A DNA stretch of 64,000 bases from CAVUCH01 sp963763095 (GTDB lineage Bacteria; Acidobacteriota; Vicinamibacteria; Vicinamibacterales; JAENWD01). Below the pieces are notes generated by a model. That model searched no databases. It was given only the letters and a program-made list of their open reading frames with translations, and was not told the DNA's origin. Within the stretch, counting starts at the first letter, position 1. Every line of letters starts with the position of its first letter. The stretch covers positions 499,213 to 563,212 of the forward strand of contig CAVXNR010000022.1 of NCBI GenBank assembly GCA_963763095.1. Direction: 5' to 3'. Below, piece after piece: positions 12,527 to 21,027 of the stretch. The translations under genes and the position numbers were made by a program.

Positions 12527-12775
12527 GCGCAACCTCCAGCACACGGCGCGCGACCCGGCCCGAAAACACAACGAGGCCAGACCCGCCGCCTGCGCGACAA
12601 TGAGCCCGACCTCGACTGCCCTGAATTATAGGCACCTCATCGATCGGCCGCAACCGGCAGAGGACACCGGACCGTCCCCGGCGTGACGGATCACCGCGCC
12701 AACAGGGGAACCGACGCACTCGCGTCGTGGTACACGCGTTGCTGGCGATCCCTTCCGGGATCGTGTCGAAGGCGC

Positions 12776-12805
12776 TTGCGTGGCGCGATCGCGAGTCTAT
12801 ATAGT
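12776..12805 (+). promoter_or_regulatory. Possible sigma-70 promoter for the TPR gene
   Basis: TTGCGT, 18 bp, then TATAGT (or TATATA two bases earlier), inside a TA-rich spot of otherwise GC-rich sequence, 14 bp before the ATG at 12819. The -35 match is weak and the leader would be very short. The rest of the 12,527-12,775 interval shows nothing recognisable. Confidence 0.35.
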
Positions 12806-12818
12806 GGTTGCACACACC

Positions 12819-13172
12819 ATGTTTTTACGACTTCTGCTCGCAGCGTGCCTGGTCTCGCTGAACGCCGCGCCGTCGTACGCCGACGCGCGGGGTGACGCGA
12901 AGGCGCAAGTCGAGTTCGGCGTCGACGTTGCGCAGAAGGGGCTCTGGCGCGAAGCCATCTACCGGTGGGAGCGCGCGATCGCGATCGATCCCACCTACGC
13001 CGCCGCCTTCAACAATCTGGCCGTGGCCTACGAGCACGAAGGGCAATTCGAAAAGGCGCGGGTCGCGTACGAGAAGGCCACCGAGCTCGAGCCGAACAAC
13101 GCGATGCTTCGGCAGAACTACGATCTGTTCAAGGAAATCAATGACCGCGCGAACCGCAGCAGCACTAAGTAG
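12819..13172 (+). CDS. Small secreted TPR protein
   Basis: 117 residues with a classic signal peptide (MFLRLLLAACLVSLNAAPSYADA), followed by two tetratricopeptide repeats (GLWREAIYRWERAIAIDPTY; AAAFNNLAVAYEHEGQFEKA). Tetratricopeptide repeats bind other proteins, so a periplasmic scaffold role is inferred. The lipoprotein gene starts inside its last codons (overlap from 13141), which suggests coupled translation and a shared job at the cell envelope. The ATG at 12819 is chosen because the signal peptide starts there; an upstream GTG would add a non-signal-like extension. Confidence 0.75.
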   Translation: MFLRLLLAACLVSLNAAPSYADARGDAKAQVEFGVDVAQKGLWREAIYRWERAIAIDPTYAAAFNNLAVAYEHEGQFEKARVAYEKATELEPNNAMLRQNYDLFKEINDRANRSSTK

Positions 13173-14138
13173 CGCCGCGCTCGTCCTGGTCGTCTCGGGC
13201 TGCACCAGCTTCTACGAGATCCCGATCGAGACGCCCATCCAGCCGAAGATGGACGTCACGCCATTCCAGCGGGTGTTCATCGCCGGGTTCATCGCCGGCG
13301 GCTCCGAGGACGTGGACGCGAATCTCGAGACGGTGCGCCTGCTGCGAAGCCAGTTGCGTTCGAAGTCGCCGCTGCGAGTGATCGAAGCCGACGTTCTGCC
13401 GCTCGTGGAGCTCGCGCGGGAGCAGGCGGCCCCTGAGGGCGGAACAGCCCCGCCGTTGCCGACCCAGGCCCCCGCATCTCCGGCCGGCGAGCGGGCGCCC
13501 GCTACGGCCGGCCCGGCCAGCACCGTGCCCGCCGAGCAGGCCGCCGGCGGAGCCGCAGGCGAACCCACGCCCGACCCGGTCAGCGGACCTGCTGCCACAG
13601 CTGCCCGGCGACGGCGGCACGGCCGCACCTTCCGGCGAACGCCCGGCACGAACGGCTGGGCAGGCTCGCGAGCGCGCCGCGGCCGACCCCCAGCAGACGG
13701 GTCGCATCCGGGATGAGAAGGATCTCGAGCCGCTCGAGGGGATCTTCGCCAACGTCGACTACTGGAAGAAGCTCGGCGAGGAGTATCAGAACCCGCTGAT
13801 CGTGACCGGCACGGTGCTCTTCACACCCCACGCACGGTCCGGCTTCGTGCAGCGCGAGCAGGAGTATTACGACTCGTTCGGGCGCCGCCGCGTCGTGCCC
13901 GTCCGCACCTACATGGAGCGCAAGGGCTTCATCCTGCGGCCGAAGTTCATCTTCATCGACGGCCGTACCGGCACCACCATCTACTCGGAGTCATTCCGGG
14001 AAGAGGTGCTCTACAGCCCGCAGCAGAGCACGCCGGCGCTCTCGTCTGTACTTCGAGCTCATGGACCGGCTGATCCCGAGCTTCCTCAGCACCCTGAGCA
14101 CCCAGAAGATCAAAGGCTCCCGCATCCTTCTGAAATAG
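13141..14138 (+). CDS. Putative envelope lipoprotein, two frameshifts
   Basis: Begins with a lipoprotein signal (AALVLVVSGCTSFYEIPIE; lipobox VSGC), so it is probably anchored in a membrane. A conserved-looking part, MDVTPFQRVFIAGFIAGGSE, is followed by a long Pro/Ala-rich linker. The frame changes near 13,600, and the next segment reads LEGIFANVDYWKKLGEEY, NPLIVTGTVLFTPHAR and RPKFIFIDGRTGTTIYSE. A second shift near 14,045 leads to YFELMDRLIPSFLSTL and the stop at 14138. The FIDGRTG and FTP segments look like those of poorly characterised acidobacterial lipoproteins; I do not assign a function. Translationally coupled to the TPR gene. Confidence 0.6.
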
Positions 14139-14203
14139 CATCACGGCCCCGCGATCGCGCAGAGCAGCCACGCCCTGGGCCCGGGCACAGGTACGTCCGC
14201 GCC

Positions 14204-14233
14204 TTTACAGGGCGGCGGCCGTACAGCTACACT
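14204..14233 (+). promoter_or_regulatory. Possible sigma-70 promoter for rplU-rpmA-obg
   Basis: TTTACA, 18 bp, then TACACT, about 60 bp upstream of the rplU GTG. The match is moderate, and its position ahead of a ribosomal protein run makes it plausible. Confidence 0.35.
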
Positions 14234-14291
14234 TACCTCTTTGTCTGGCGGCCGACAGGCCGCCCAGCACACCACAGCAACGGAGAACGTC

Positions 14292-14606
14292 GTGTACGCG
14301 ATTATCAACACGGGCGGGCACCAGGTGAAGGTGGCGCCCGGCGCCACGGTGACGATCGATCGGGTCGAGCGCGAGGTGGGGGACGAGATGGCCTTCACCG
14401 ACGTGCTCCTCATCGAGAAGGACGGCGGCGAGATCGTGACCGGCACGCCCGTGGTGACCGGCGCCCGGGTCGTGGGCGTCATCGAGGGCGAGTCGCGCGG
14501 CCCGAAGATTCGCGTCTTCAAGAAGAAGCGCCGCAAGGGCATGCGCCGGACCAAGGGCCATCGCAGCACCTTCACACTGGTGCGCATCACCGAGATCCAG
14601 GCGTAA
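14292..14606 (+). CDS. rplU: 50S ribosomal protein L21
   Basis: 104 residues, the usual L21 length. It starts with VYAIINTGGHQVKV and contains GARVVGVIEGESRGPKIRVFKKKRRKGMRRTKGHR, the RNA-binding signature region, and ends HRSTFTLVRITEIQA. The GTG start at 14292 follows GGAG by 6 bp and matches the family N-terminus, so upstream in-frame codons are rejected. It binds 23S rRNA in the large subunit. It is followed by a palindrome cluster and then rpmA, the near-universal bacterial order. Confidence 0.95.
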   Translation: MYAIINTGGHQVKVAPGATVTIDRVEREVGDEMAFTDVLLIEKDGGEIVTGTPVVTGARVVGVIEGESRGPKIRVFKKKRRKGMRRTKGHRSTFTLVRITEIQA

Positions 14607-14609
14607 TTG

Positions 14610-14733
14610 AATGTGGGGCAGGGCTTCAGCCCTGCCAGCGAGTGAATGTGGGGCAGGGCTTCAGCCCTGCAAGCGATGAATGTGGGGCAGGGCTTCAGCC
14701 CTGCAAATGAGTGTCGCAGGCCTCAGCCCTGCA
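14610..14733. repeat. Three to four tandem REP-like palindromes
   Basis: Three near-identical units starting GAATGTGGGGCAGGGCTTCA plus one degenerate unit, between rplU and rpmA. The core GGCAGGGCTTCAGCCCTGCC has 9-bp arms around TC. The same CTTCAG-centred design recurs at 17483 and 27240 with different arms. Confidence 0.9.
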
Positions 14734-14763
14734 GCACGCGCCGCGACGCACGAGGACGGACCC

Positions 14764-15039
14764 ATGGCACATAAAAAAGGACAGGGCAGCTCACGAAACG
14801 GGCGCGATAGCAACTCGCAGCGGCTCGGCGTGAAGCGGTTCGACGGCAACATCGTGACCGGCGGCTCGATCCTGGTCCGCCAGCGCGGGCGCAAGTTCCG
14901 CCCCGGCCTGAACGTCGGCCTCGGCAAGGACGATACGCTGTTCGCGAAGATCAGCGGCCGCGTCCAGTTCGAAGATCACGGGTCGCGCGGACGGTTCATC
15001 AGCATCGTCCCCCCCGAGGTCACCCAAGCCGAATCGTAG
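14764..15039 (+). CDS. rpmA: 50S ribosomal protein L27
   Basis: 91 residues. It starts MAHKKGQGSSRNGRDSNSQR and continues with RLGVKRFDGNIVTGGSILVRQRG, diagnostic of L27. The start at MAHKK lacks the cleavable N-terminal extension known from Firmicutes. It sits near the peptidyl transferase centre of the large subunit. Its C-terminus runs a few residues longer than the common form (IVPPEVTQAES). The 180 bp between it and obg shows no gene. Confidence 0.95.
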   Translation: MAHKKGQGSSRNGRDSNSQRLGVKRFDGNIVTGGSILVRQRGRKFRPGLNVGLGKDDTLFAKISGRVQFEDHGSRGRFISIVPPEVTQAES

Positions 15040-15218
15040 GGGCGGTTCGCGAAACGCCCGCGTGGTGACGTGACCGTCCGTTGGTGACGTCGACCGCCGG
15101 CGGGACGACGTCACCGCCCCGGCGGCGTGAGGGTGACCGCCCTTCAGGCGCCCAAGCGTGAAGCGCGACCGCCCGGCCTTCGTGAACACTCCGCCCTCCC
15201 CCGTTCCAGCATCCTCCC

Positions 15219-16328
15219 ATGTTCGTTGACGAAGTCGACATCGAAGTCACGGCGGGACACGGCGGCCGGGGGGCGATGAGCTTCCGCCGCGAGAAGTTCA
15301 TCCCTCGCGGGGGGCCCGACGGCGGCGATGGCGGCAACGGCGGCTCGATCTACATGGTGGCGAGCCCCCACATCAACACCCTCGTCGACTTCCGCTTTCA
15401 CCCCGAGTTCCACGCCGATCGCGGCAAGCACGGCGAAGGTTCGAACCGCCACGGGGCCAACGGGCGCGACCTCGAGGTTCCCGTGCCCATCGGCACGCTC
15501 GTGTACGAGCACGATCCGGAGGACGACTCCTGGCGCCCGCTCGTGGACCTCAAGGAGGAAGGCGCACGCGCCCTCATCGCGCAGGGCGGGCGCGGGGGCT
15601 TCGGCAACGCGTACTTCGCCACATCGACGAACAGAGCGCCCCGGAAATTCCAGTCCGGCCTGCCTGGCGAACAGAAGCGGCTCCGCCTGCACCTCAAACT
15701 GCTCGCCGACGTCGGCCTCGTCGGATATCCGAACGGCGGCAAATCCACGCTGATCGCGCGCATCTCGGCGGCACGGCCGAAGATCGGCGATTACCCGTTC
15801 ACGACGCTCACACCGAATCTCGGCGTGGTGCAGCTCAGTGACAATCGCAGCTTCGTGGTCGCAGACGTTCCGGGCCTCATCGAAGGCGCCCACCGGGGTG
15901 TGGGGCTCGGCCACCGGTTCCTGAAGCATCTCGAACGCACCCGTGTGCTGATCCACGTTGTGGACGTGTCCGGATTCTCGGGCCGGCCGCCCGCGGAGGA
16001 TCTCGACGTGCTGCGGCGGGAGCTCGAGCTGTTCGATCGCGAGCTCGCCGCCAAGCCACAGCTGGTCGCGGCGAACAAGATCGATTCGGTGATCGACGAG
16101 GACGCAGTCGGCCCGCTCGCGGCGCGCGCCACCGCACTGGGATTGCCGCTGTTCCGTATCTCCGCCGTGACCGGCGAGGGCGTGCCTGCGTTGCTCGAAC
16201 AAGCCTGGCGCCACGTGCGCGAGGTCGCTGAAGGCGAAGAACGCACCGCGCGGGCAACCGCCCGGGACGACTCAGCCGACGATAGCCCGCCGGCGCCGCC
16301 ACCTGCTATGCTGATCCCGGACGAATGA
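15219..16328 (+). CDS. obgE: GTPase Obg/CgtA
   Basis: 369 residues. The N-terminal Obg fold is glycine-rich (FVDEVDIEVTAGHGGRGAMSFRREKF and PDGGDGGNGGSIYM). The G domain has G1 GYPNGGKSTL, G2 with FTTLTP, G3 ADVPGLIEGA and G4 NKID. The C-terminus is short, acidic and Pro-rich rather than a full OCT domain. It is involved in 50S subunit assembly and stress control, and follows L21 and L27 as in most bacteria. Its stop overlaps the nadD ATG. Confidence 0.95.
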   Translation: MFVDEVDIEVTAGHGGRGAMSFRREKFIPRGGPDGGDGGNGGSIYMVASPHINTLVDFRFHPEFHADRGKHGEGSNRHGANGRDLEVPVPIGTLVYEHDPEDDSWRPLVDLKEEGARALIAQGGRGGFGNAYFATSTNRAPRKFQSGLPGEQKRLRLHLKLLADVGLVGYPNGGKSTLIARISAARPKIGDYPFTTLTPNLGVVQLSDNRSFVVADVPGLIEGAHRGVGLGHRFLKHLERTRVLIHVVDVSGFSGRPPAEDLDVLRRELELFDRELAAKPQLVAANKIDSVIDEDAVGPLAARATALGLPLFRISAVTGEGVPALLEQAWRHVREVAEGEERTARATARDDSADDSPPAPPPAMLIPDE

Positions 16329-17056
16329 CCGTTGCGCGCCGCATCGGGTTGCTCGGAGGCACCTTCGATCCGATTCACGTCGGCCACATGGCCGCGGCCG
16401 CAGCGGCACGCACCACGCTTCAGCTCGACGAGGTGCTCCTGCTGACCTCGCACGTTCCACCCCATCGTCCACAGCCAGCCGCCTCGGTCCATCACCGCTT
16501 CGCGATGGTCGCGCTGGCGGCGCAGGACGATGAAACGCTGCGGGCGTCGGACATCGAGCTCGTGACTCCGGGACCGTCCTACACCTCGGCCACGCTGGAA
16601 CGCCTCCACCGCCACGGCTACTCCCCCTCGCAGCTTTTCTTCATTGCGGGCGCCGACGCCTTCGCAGAAATTGCGACGTGGCGTCATTACCCGCACTTCC
16701 TGGATGCCGCTCATTTCGTGATCGTGGATCGGCCCGGGCGGTCCGCCGCGAGCATCCGCGACCTGCTGCCGGCGCTCGCGCCGCGCATGCGCGAGGCCTC
16801 GCCCACAGCGGCTGAATGGGGCGGCGACATGATGCCGCCCTCGATTTTCCTCGTGAATGTGCCGACTCCCGACGTGTCGTCCACCGCGATTCGGGCGCGG
16901 TGTGCGCAACGCCAGCAGATTACCGGGCTCGTGCCTCCCGCCGTTGAACGGCACATCGATCGCCACGCGCTGTATCGGGTCCGCGATGCAGCCGCCTCCC
17001 ACGCCGAGGGTGCCCGCCGCTCGGCGAGCCTGTTGCATGAGCAAGAGCATCTCTAA
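16325..17056 (+). CDS. nadD: Nicotinate-nucleotide adenylyltransferase
   Basis: Transfers AMP from ATP to nicotinate mononucleotide in NAD synthesis. 243 residues. The nucleotidyltransferase signature is GLLGGTFDPIHVGHMAAAAA (the T/HxGH site). Further family segments are VPPHRP, YTSATLERL, FFIAGADAF and PDVSSTAIRAR, the ISSTxIR motif. The ATG overlaps the obg stop by 4 bp. The C-terminal 25 residues extend past the usual end and overlap the start of rsfS. Confidence 0.93.
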   Translation: MTVARRIGLLGGTFDPIHVGHMAAAAAARTTLQLDEVLLLTSHVPPHRPQPAASVHHRFAMVALAAQDDETLRASDIELVTPGPSYTSATLERLHRHGYSPSQLFFIAGADAFAEIATWRHYPHFLDAAHFVIVDRPGRSAASIRDLLPALAPRMREASPTAAEWGGDMMPPSIFLVNVPTPDVSSTAIRARCAQRQQITGLVPPAVERHIDRHALYRVRDAAASHAEGARRSASLLHEQEHL

Positions 17057-17450
17057 GCGCGCGACGACCGCATCCCCCCCGGGGCTGCCAGAACAGGTGC
17101 TGGCGGCCGTGACTGCTGCAGCCGACCGGAAAGCCGAGGACATCGTCGTACTGGACCTCCGCGCGGCCGACGGTTTCACGGACTATTTCGTGATTTGCAC
17201 GGGGCAGAACGCACGGCAGATCAAGGCCATCGCAGACGCAGTAGAAGAAGCGCTCCGGCGCGACCATGTGAAGCCGGCGCACGTCGAAGGCTACGGCCAC
17301 GCAGAATGGGTCCTGCTCGATTACTTCGACTTCGTCGTCCACGTCTTCGGCAAGGAGACGCGCACCTTCTACGGACTGGAACGACTCTGGGGAAACGCCA
17401 CGGCAGTGGATGTGAGCTCGGTGCTCGCTCCGCCGGCACGAAAGATTTGA
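17037..17450 (+). CDS. rsfS: Ribosomal silencing factor RsfS
   Basis: 137 residues. It contains KAEDIVVLDLRAADGFTDYF, VICTGQNARQIKAIADAVEE, VEGYGHAEWVLLDYFDFVVH and VFGKETRTFYGLERLWGNA, the complete RsfS/Iojap signature. It binds L14 and blocks subunit joining when nutrients are short. The ATG at 17037 lies inside the end of nadD, so the two are translationally coupled. The Ser/Lys-rich first 15 residues are not conserved. Confidence 0.93.
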   Translation: MSKSISKRATTASPPGLPEQVLAAVTAAADRKAEDIVVLDLRAADGFTDYFVICTGQNARQIKAIADAVEEALRRDHVKPAHVEGYGHAEWVLLDYFDFVVHVFGKETRTFYGLERLWGNATAVDVSSVLAPPARKI

Positions 17451-17482
17451 GGAGAGTCGGAGGTGGCTCGGGAGAGTGTGGA

Positions 17483-17502
17483 GCCGGGACTTCAGTCCCG
17501 GC
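17483..17502. repeat. CTTCAG-centred palindrome between rsfS and comF
   Basis: GCCGGGACTTCAGTCCCGGC: perfect 9-bp arms around TC. It has the same core as the copies at 27240-27285. It lies just upstream of, and open in frame with, the chosen comF start. Confidence 0.85.
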
Positions 17503-17535
17503 GGACTTCGGTCTCAGGCCACACCGGCACAGCGC

Positions 17536-18351
17536 GTGCTGACCCACGCACGCGACACGATTGATGGTCTGCTTGCCGCCGTTCTCGCGGCGCCGTGCGT
17601 GGTGTGCGGCCACATCGCGGAGCAGCCCACTCGCGGCGCGGCCTGCGAGGCCTGCTGGAAAACAATCCGGTTCATCACCCCACCCTACTGCGCGTCGTGC
17701 GGCGACCCGTTGCCCTCGGATCGCGCGCTTGCTCTCGATGTGGGCCATCCCACCGCGATGGGCGCAGTGTCGGCCGAGATCCCGAGCTTCGAGAGCGCGC
17801 GCCAGTGCGCCCGGTGTGCGGATTGCCCGCCCATCGTGGACGCCGCCCGTGCACTCGGAGCCTATGCAGACACGCTGCGGGAGCTGGTGCACGCGCTGAA
17901 GTACGACGGCCGGCGGTCGGTCGCGCCGCGGCTCGCCGCCCTCGTGAGCGAACACTGCGGCGCCGTGCTCACAGGGGCGGACGCCGTTGTCCCCGTGCCG
18001 CTGCATCGCAGGCGGGAGTGGGCCCGCGGCTTCAATCAGGCGGACGCCATCGCTGCGGCGTTAGGGCTGCCGGTGTGGCGCCTCCTGCGGCGCACGCGGC
18101 ACACGGCCCCGCAGTCGACGCTCGCTGCTCCTGAGCGACGCCGGAACGTGCACGGCGCCTTTGCCCTGCGCCGCCGCCGGTGCAGCGGCCGGCGACGCAC
18201 CGCGCTGTCAGGCGCCTGTCTCGTCCTGGTAGACGATGTGAGCACCACGGGCGCGACGCTGGATGCCTGCGCGGAAGTGCTGAAGACCAGCGGCGCGAGG
18301 GAGGTGCGGGCTCTGACAGTTGCACGCGCAGTTCTCGGTCACACCGCGTGA
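17536..18351 (+). CDS. comF: ComF family phosphoribosyltransferase-like protein
   Basis: About 271 residues. The N-terminal zinc-ribbon cysteines are CVVCGHIAEQP, CEACW, CASCGDP and CARCADCPP. The middle part is GAYADTLRELVHALKYDGRR and VPVPLHRRREWARGFNQADA. The PRPP-binding loop is VLVDDVSTTGATLDACAEVL. In naturally competent bacteria ComF works with the DNA-uptake helicase; elsewhere its role is less clear. A GTG at 17476 in the same frame would add 20 residues read from the palindrome, so the GTG at 17536 is preferred. dprA in the window supports a competence link. Confidence 0.88.
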   Translation: MLTHARDTIDGLLAAVLAAPCVVCGHIAEQPTRGAACEACWKTIRFITPPYCASCGDPLPSDRALALDVGHPTAMGAVSAEIPSFESARQCARCADCPPIVDAARALGAYADTLRELVHALKYDGRRSVAPRLAALVSEHCGAVLTGADAVVPVPLHRRREWARGFNQADAIAAALGLPVWRLLRRTRHTAPQSTLAAPERRRNVHGAFALRRRRCSGRRRTALSGACLVLVDDVSTTGATLDACAEVLKTSGAREVRALTVARAVLGHTA

Positions 18352-18382
18352 GTGCCGGCGGCTCCGGAGACCGCACGGGGCC

Positions 18383-18976
18383 TCATTTCACCGAGAGTCG
18401 GCCGGTGACGACCTCGAGGATGTCGCCCGCCAGATCGTCCTTGCCACGCTCGCCGTCCAGACGGGCCCAGCCCTGAGCATCGGCCTGCCGGCGATAGCTC
18501 TCGCGGACGCGCGTGAGCAGCGCGAGATCGCGCTCGTACCGATCCCGGCCGAGCGCCTTGCGCGCGACGGCGGTCGCGGGCGCGATATCGAGCAGGATGG
18601 TCAGGTCGGGCTGGGGCAGATGCCGCTGGGTGTCAGCCAGCCACGCGGCGTCCAGGCCCTGCGTTTCGCCGTAGGCTACGCTGGAGGCGACGTAGCGATC
18701 GCACAGCACGATGTCCCCGGCCGCGAGCCACGCCGCAAGCTCCGGCTTTCGCTCGTAGCGGTTCGCGATGTAGAGCAGCTGCATCACGTCGGCCGCGTAC
18801 TCGTGCTCGTCCCTCAGCGCGCGGCCGATCTCCCGCCCGATCGGGGTCGAGTAATCGGGGAACGAGGCGAGCCGGACGCGATGCCCGAGCCCTTCGAGCC
18901 GCTCCGCGAGGCGGTGGGCCTGTGTCTCCTTCCCGCTTTGATCGAGACCTTCGAACGCGATGAGCAGGCCCGGCAT
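18383..18976 (-). CDS. tmk: Thymidylate kinase
   Basis: Phosphorylates dTMP to dTDP. 197 residues. The P-loop is in LIAFEGLDQSGKETQAHRLA, the DR motif in VLCDRYVASSVAYGETQGLD, and the LID region further along. QSGKETQ in place of the common GSGKTTQ is seen in a subset of the family. The start is the ATG at 18976, where similarity begins; a longer frame continues upstream into lysA antisense and is not real. It follows lysA by 16 bp. Confidence 0.9.
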   Translation of the reverse strand: MPGLLIAFEGLDQSGKETQAHRLAERLEGLGHRVRLASFPDYSTPIGREIGRALRDEHEYAADVMQLLYIANRYERKPELAAWLAAGDIVLCDRYVASSVAYGETQGLDAAWLADTQRHLPQPDLTILLDIAPATAVARKALGRDRYERDLALLTRVRESYRRQADAQGWARLDGERGKDDLAGDILEVVTGRLSVK

Positions 18977-18992
18977 AAACCTCGGAGGTGTC

Positions 18993-20234
18993 CTACGCTT
19001 CGAGAGCGACGAGATCATCGATTGTCTGGCGGCGCCTGATGACGCGCCACGCGGCGCCATCGACGAGCACCTCCGGCGGCAGCGGCCGCCGGTTGTAGGT
19101 CGAAGCCATCGCCGCGCCATACGCGCCGGTGTCGAGCACGGCCAGGAGATCGCCGGGTTCGAGGGGTGGCAGCAGCCGATCCCGGCCGAAGATGTCGCTG
19201 CTCTCGCAGAGCGGACCCACGACTTCGTACGGCCGCGGCTCACCCGCGCGCGGCGCCACGGCGACGATGCGGTGGAAGGCGTTGTAGAGCGCCGGCCGCA
19301 ACAGCTCGGTCATGCCCGCGTCGAGGATGGCGAAGCGCGGCCCTCCCGGGTATTCCTTCACGTCCACCACGCGCGTGAGGAGCAGGCCCGCGGCCCCCAC
19401 GAGCGCGCGTCCGGGCTCGAGCACGACGGTGAGCCCTGTGCGCGCGACACCTTCCACGATCGCCGCGGCGTACTGCGTGAGCGAGGGAACGCTCGATCCG
19501 TCATACGAGATGCCCAGCCCGCCGCCGAGGTCGACGTGGTCCAGCGCAAAGCCGTCCTCCAGCAGGTCTTTAACCAGCGTGACGATGCGGGCGGCAGCGC
19601 TGGTGAGGGGATCGAGCGACGTGATCTGGGAGCCCACGTGCACGTGTACGCCAACCGGCCGCAGCCCCTCAGTCGCCGCCGCCTCACGGAAGAGGGCCCG
19701 CGCCGACTCGATAGGCACGCCGAACTTGTTGGTGCGCAGGCCGGTCGAGATGTGCGGATGGCTGCGCGCATCGATGTCGGGGTTCACACGAAGGGCCACA
19801 CGGGCGCTGGTGCGGTGGGCCCGCGCCAGGGCACCGATGCGCTCGAGTTCGCCCGGCGACTCGGCGTTGATCGTGTGCACGCCCAGCACGATCGCGCGCT
19901 CGAGCTCGGTCGACGTCTTGCCGACGCCGGTGAAGACGATGCGGGATGGATCGAACCCGGCTCGAAGCGCCACTTCGATCTCGCCGACCGAGTTTGCGTC
20001 GGCCCCGCTGCCAAGCTCGCGCAGCAGCCGCGCTATGGCCAGCGTCGAGTTGGCCTTGAGCGCATAGTGGAGAGCGTGCGGCACGCCGCTCAGTGCCGCG
20101 TCCAGCTCGCGGTAGGCGGCGCGGATCGCCGGTGCATCGTAGACGTACGCGGGCGTGCCGACGGCGGCGGCGATGGCGTCGAGCGGCAGCGCGGGCGCCG
20201 CCTCGTGAAGCGGAGTCTGTGCGGAAGATGCCAC
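18993..20234 (-). CDS. lysA: Diaminopimelate decarboxylase
   Basis: PLP enzyme converting meso-diaminopimelate to lysine. 413 residues. The PLP lysine lies in HYALKANSTLAIARLL. The following motifs are GADANSVGEIEVALRAG, VALRVNPDIDARSHPHISTG, NKFGVP, VGVHVHVGSQI, VDLGGGLGISY, EPGRALVG and VGPLCESSDIFG with the catalytic Cys of the CES motif. All catalytic regions are present. It is transcribed away from the sigma-factor operon, with a strong promoter in the gap pointing the other way. Confidence 0.95.
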   Translation of the reverse strand: MASSAQTPLHEAAPALPLDAIAAAVGTPAYVYDAPAIRAAYRELDAALSGVPHALHYALKANSTLAIARLLRELGSGADANSVGEIEVALRAGFDPSRIVFTGVGKTSTELERAIVLGVHTINAESPGELERIGALARAHRTSARVALRVNPDIDARSHPHISTGLRTNKFGVPIESARALFREAAATEGLRPVGVHVHVGSQITSLDPLTSAAARIVTLVKDLLEDGFALDHVDLGGGLGISYDGSSVPSLTQYAAAIVEGVARTGLTVVLEPGRALVGAAGLLLTRVVDVKEYPGGPRFAILDAGMTELLRPALYNAFHRIVAVAPRAGEPRPYEVVGPLCESSDIFGRDRLLPPLEPGDLLAVLDTGAYGAAMASTYNRRPLPPEVLVDGAAWRVIRRRQTIDDLVALEA

Positions 20235-20275
20235 GGGTCTTCATCTTAGCCGACCGCCCCCCCGCGCGGGCGTCG

Positions 20276-20305
20276 TTGACACCCCAAAAAACGCTGCGGT
20301 ATCAT
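20276..20305 (+). promoter_or_regulatory. Strong sigma-70-type promoter for the ECF sigma operon
   Basis: A perfect TTGACA, 18 bp containing an A-tract, then TATCAT. It lies about 65 bp upstream of the sigma-factor ATG in the divergent gap with lysA. It looks like a housekeeping promoter rather than an ECF autoregulated one. Confidence 0.6.
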
Positions 20306-20370
20306 CGCCGGACGCCCGCCTTGCGTTCTGAGGAGGCTTAGTCATCCTGAGCGGGTCCTCAGTCAACCCA

Positions 20371-21027
20371 ATGCCAGCAGATACTCCGATAGCGCAGCCG
20401 GCAGCTCCTGACGAGCTGATCGAGCGCTGCCTGCGAGGCGATCAGCTCGCGTGGGAGATGATCGTCCGGCAGCACTGGCGGAAGGTCTTCAACGTCGCCT
20501 ACAAATTCGTCGGAAAGCATGACGAGGCGGAAGACCTGGCGCAGGACATCTTTCTCAAGATTTTCAAGTCGCTGCACACCTTCGACCGCCGCGCGAACTT
20601 CCAGACCTGGCTGATCAGCGTCAGCCGCAACCTGTGCATCGATCATTACCGCAGCGTGCGGAAAGAGCGCGAGACCATCAACCGCGACGTCGATCCCGGC
20701 CAGCTGTCGCCGCGGTCGCACGACGTGAGCGCATATGCCGTCCTCGAGCAGCAGGACCGCGTGGTGCTGTTGCGGGCGGCGATGCAGCAGCTGCCCGACA
20801 CGCTGCGGACGGCAGTGATGCTGCGCGACATCCGCGAGCTCACCTACCAGGAGATCGCCGATCATCTGCACCTCCCGGAGGGCACGGTGAAGTCCAGAAT
20901 CAACCGGGGCCGTACCGAGCTCGCTCGCCAGATCCGGCTGTTGCGGGTCGACTTCGAGCGGCCGCGGAATCCCCCCGAAGGGTGGCCTGGCGATGGATCC
21001 GGTCACGGAGCGGAGTCATACGAATGA
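20371..21027 (+). CDS. ECF sigma factor (RpoE/SigW-like)
   Basis: 218 residues. Region 2 reads WRKVFNVAYKFVGKHDEAEDLAQDIFLKIF with the core-binding DLAQD motif, then FQTWLISVSRNLCIDHYR. Region 4 reads LPDTLRTAVMLRDIRELTYQEIADHLHLPEGTVKSRINRGRTEL. It recruits RNA polymerase to a stress-type regulon. There is no adjacent anti-sigma factor. Instead the next gene, overlapping by ATGA, is a STAS-domain protein, which points to control by partner switching. The C-terminus has a Pro/Gly-rich tail of about 25 residues after region 4. Confidence 0.88.
   Translation: MPADTPIAQPAAPDELIERCLRGDQLAWEMIVRQHWRKVFNVAYKFVGKHDEAEDLAQDIFLKIFKSLHTFDRRANFQTWLISVSRNLCIDHYRSVRKERETINRDVDPGQLSPRSHDVSAYAVLEQQDRVVLLRAAMQQLPDTLRTAVMLRDIRELTYQEIADHLHLPEGTVKSRINRGRTELARQIRLLRVDFERPRNPPEGWPGDGSGHGAESYE

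Noticed and set aside
18960..20249. 429-codon plus-strand open frame
   Set aside because: Antisense of lysA, which has all catalytic motifs.
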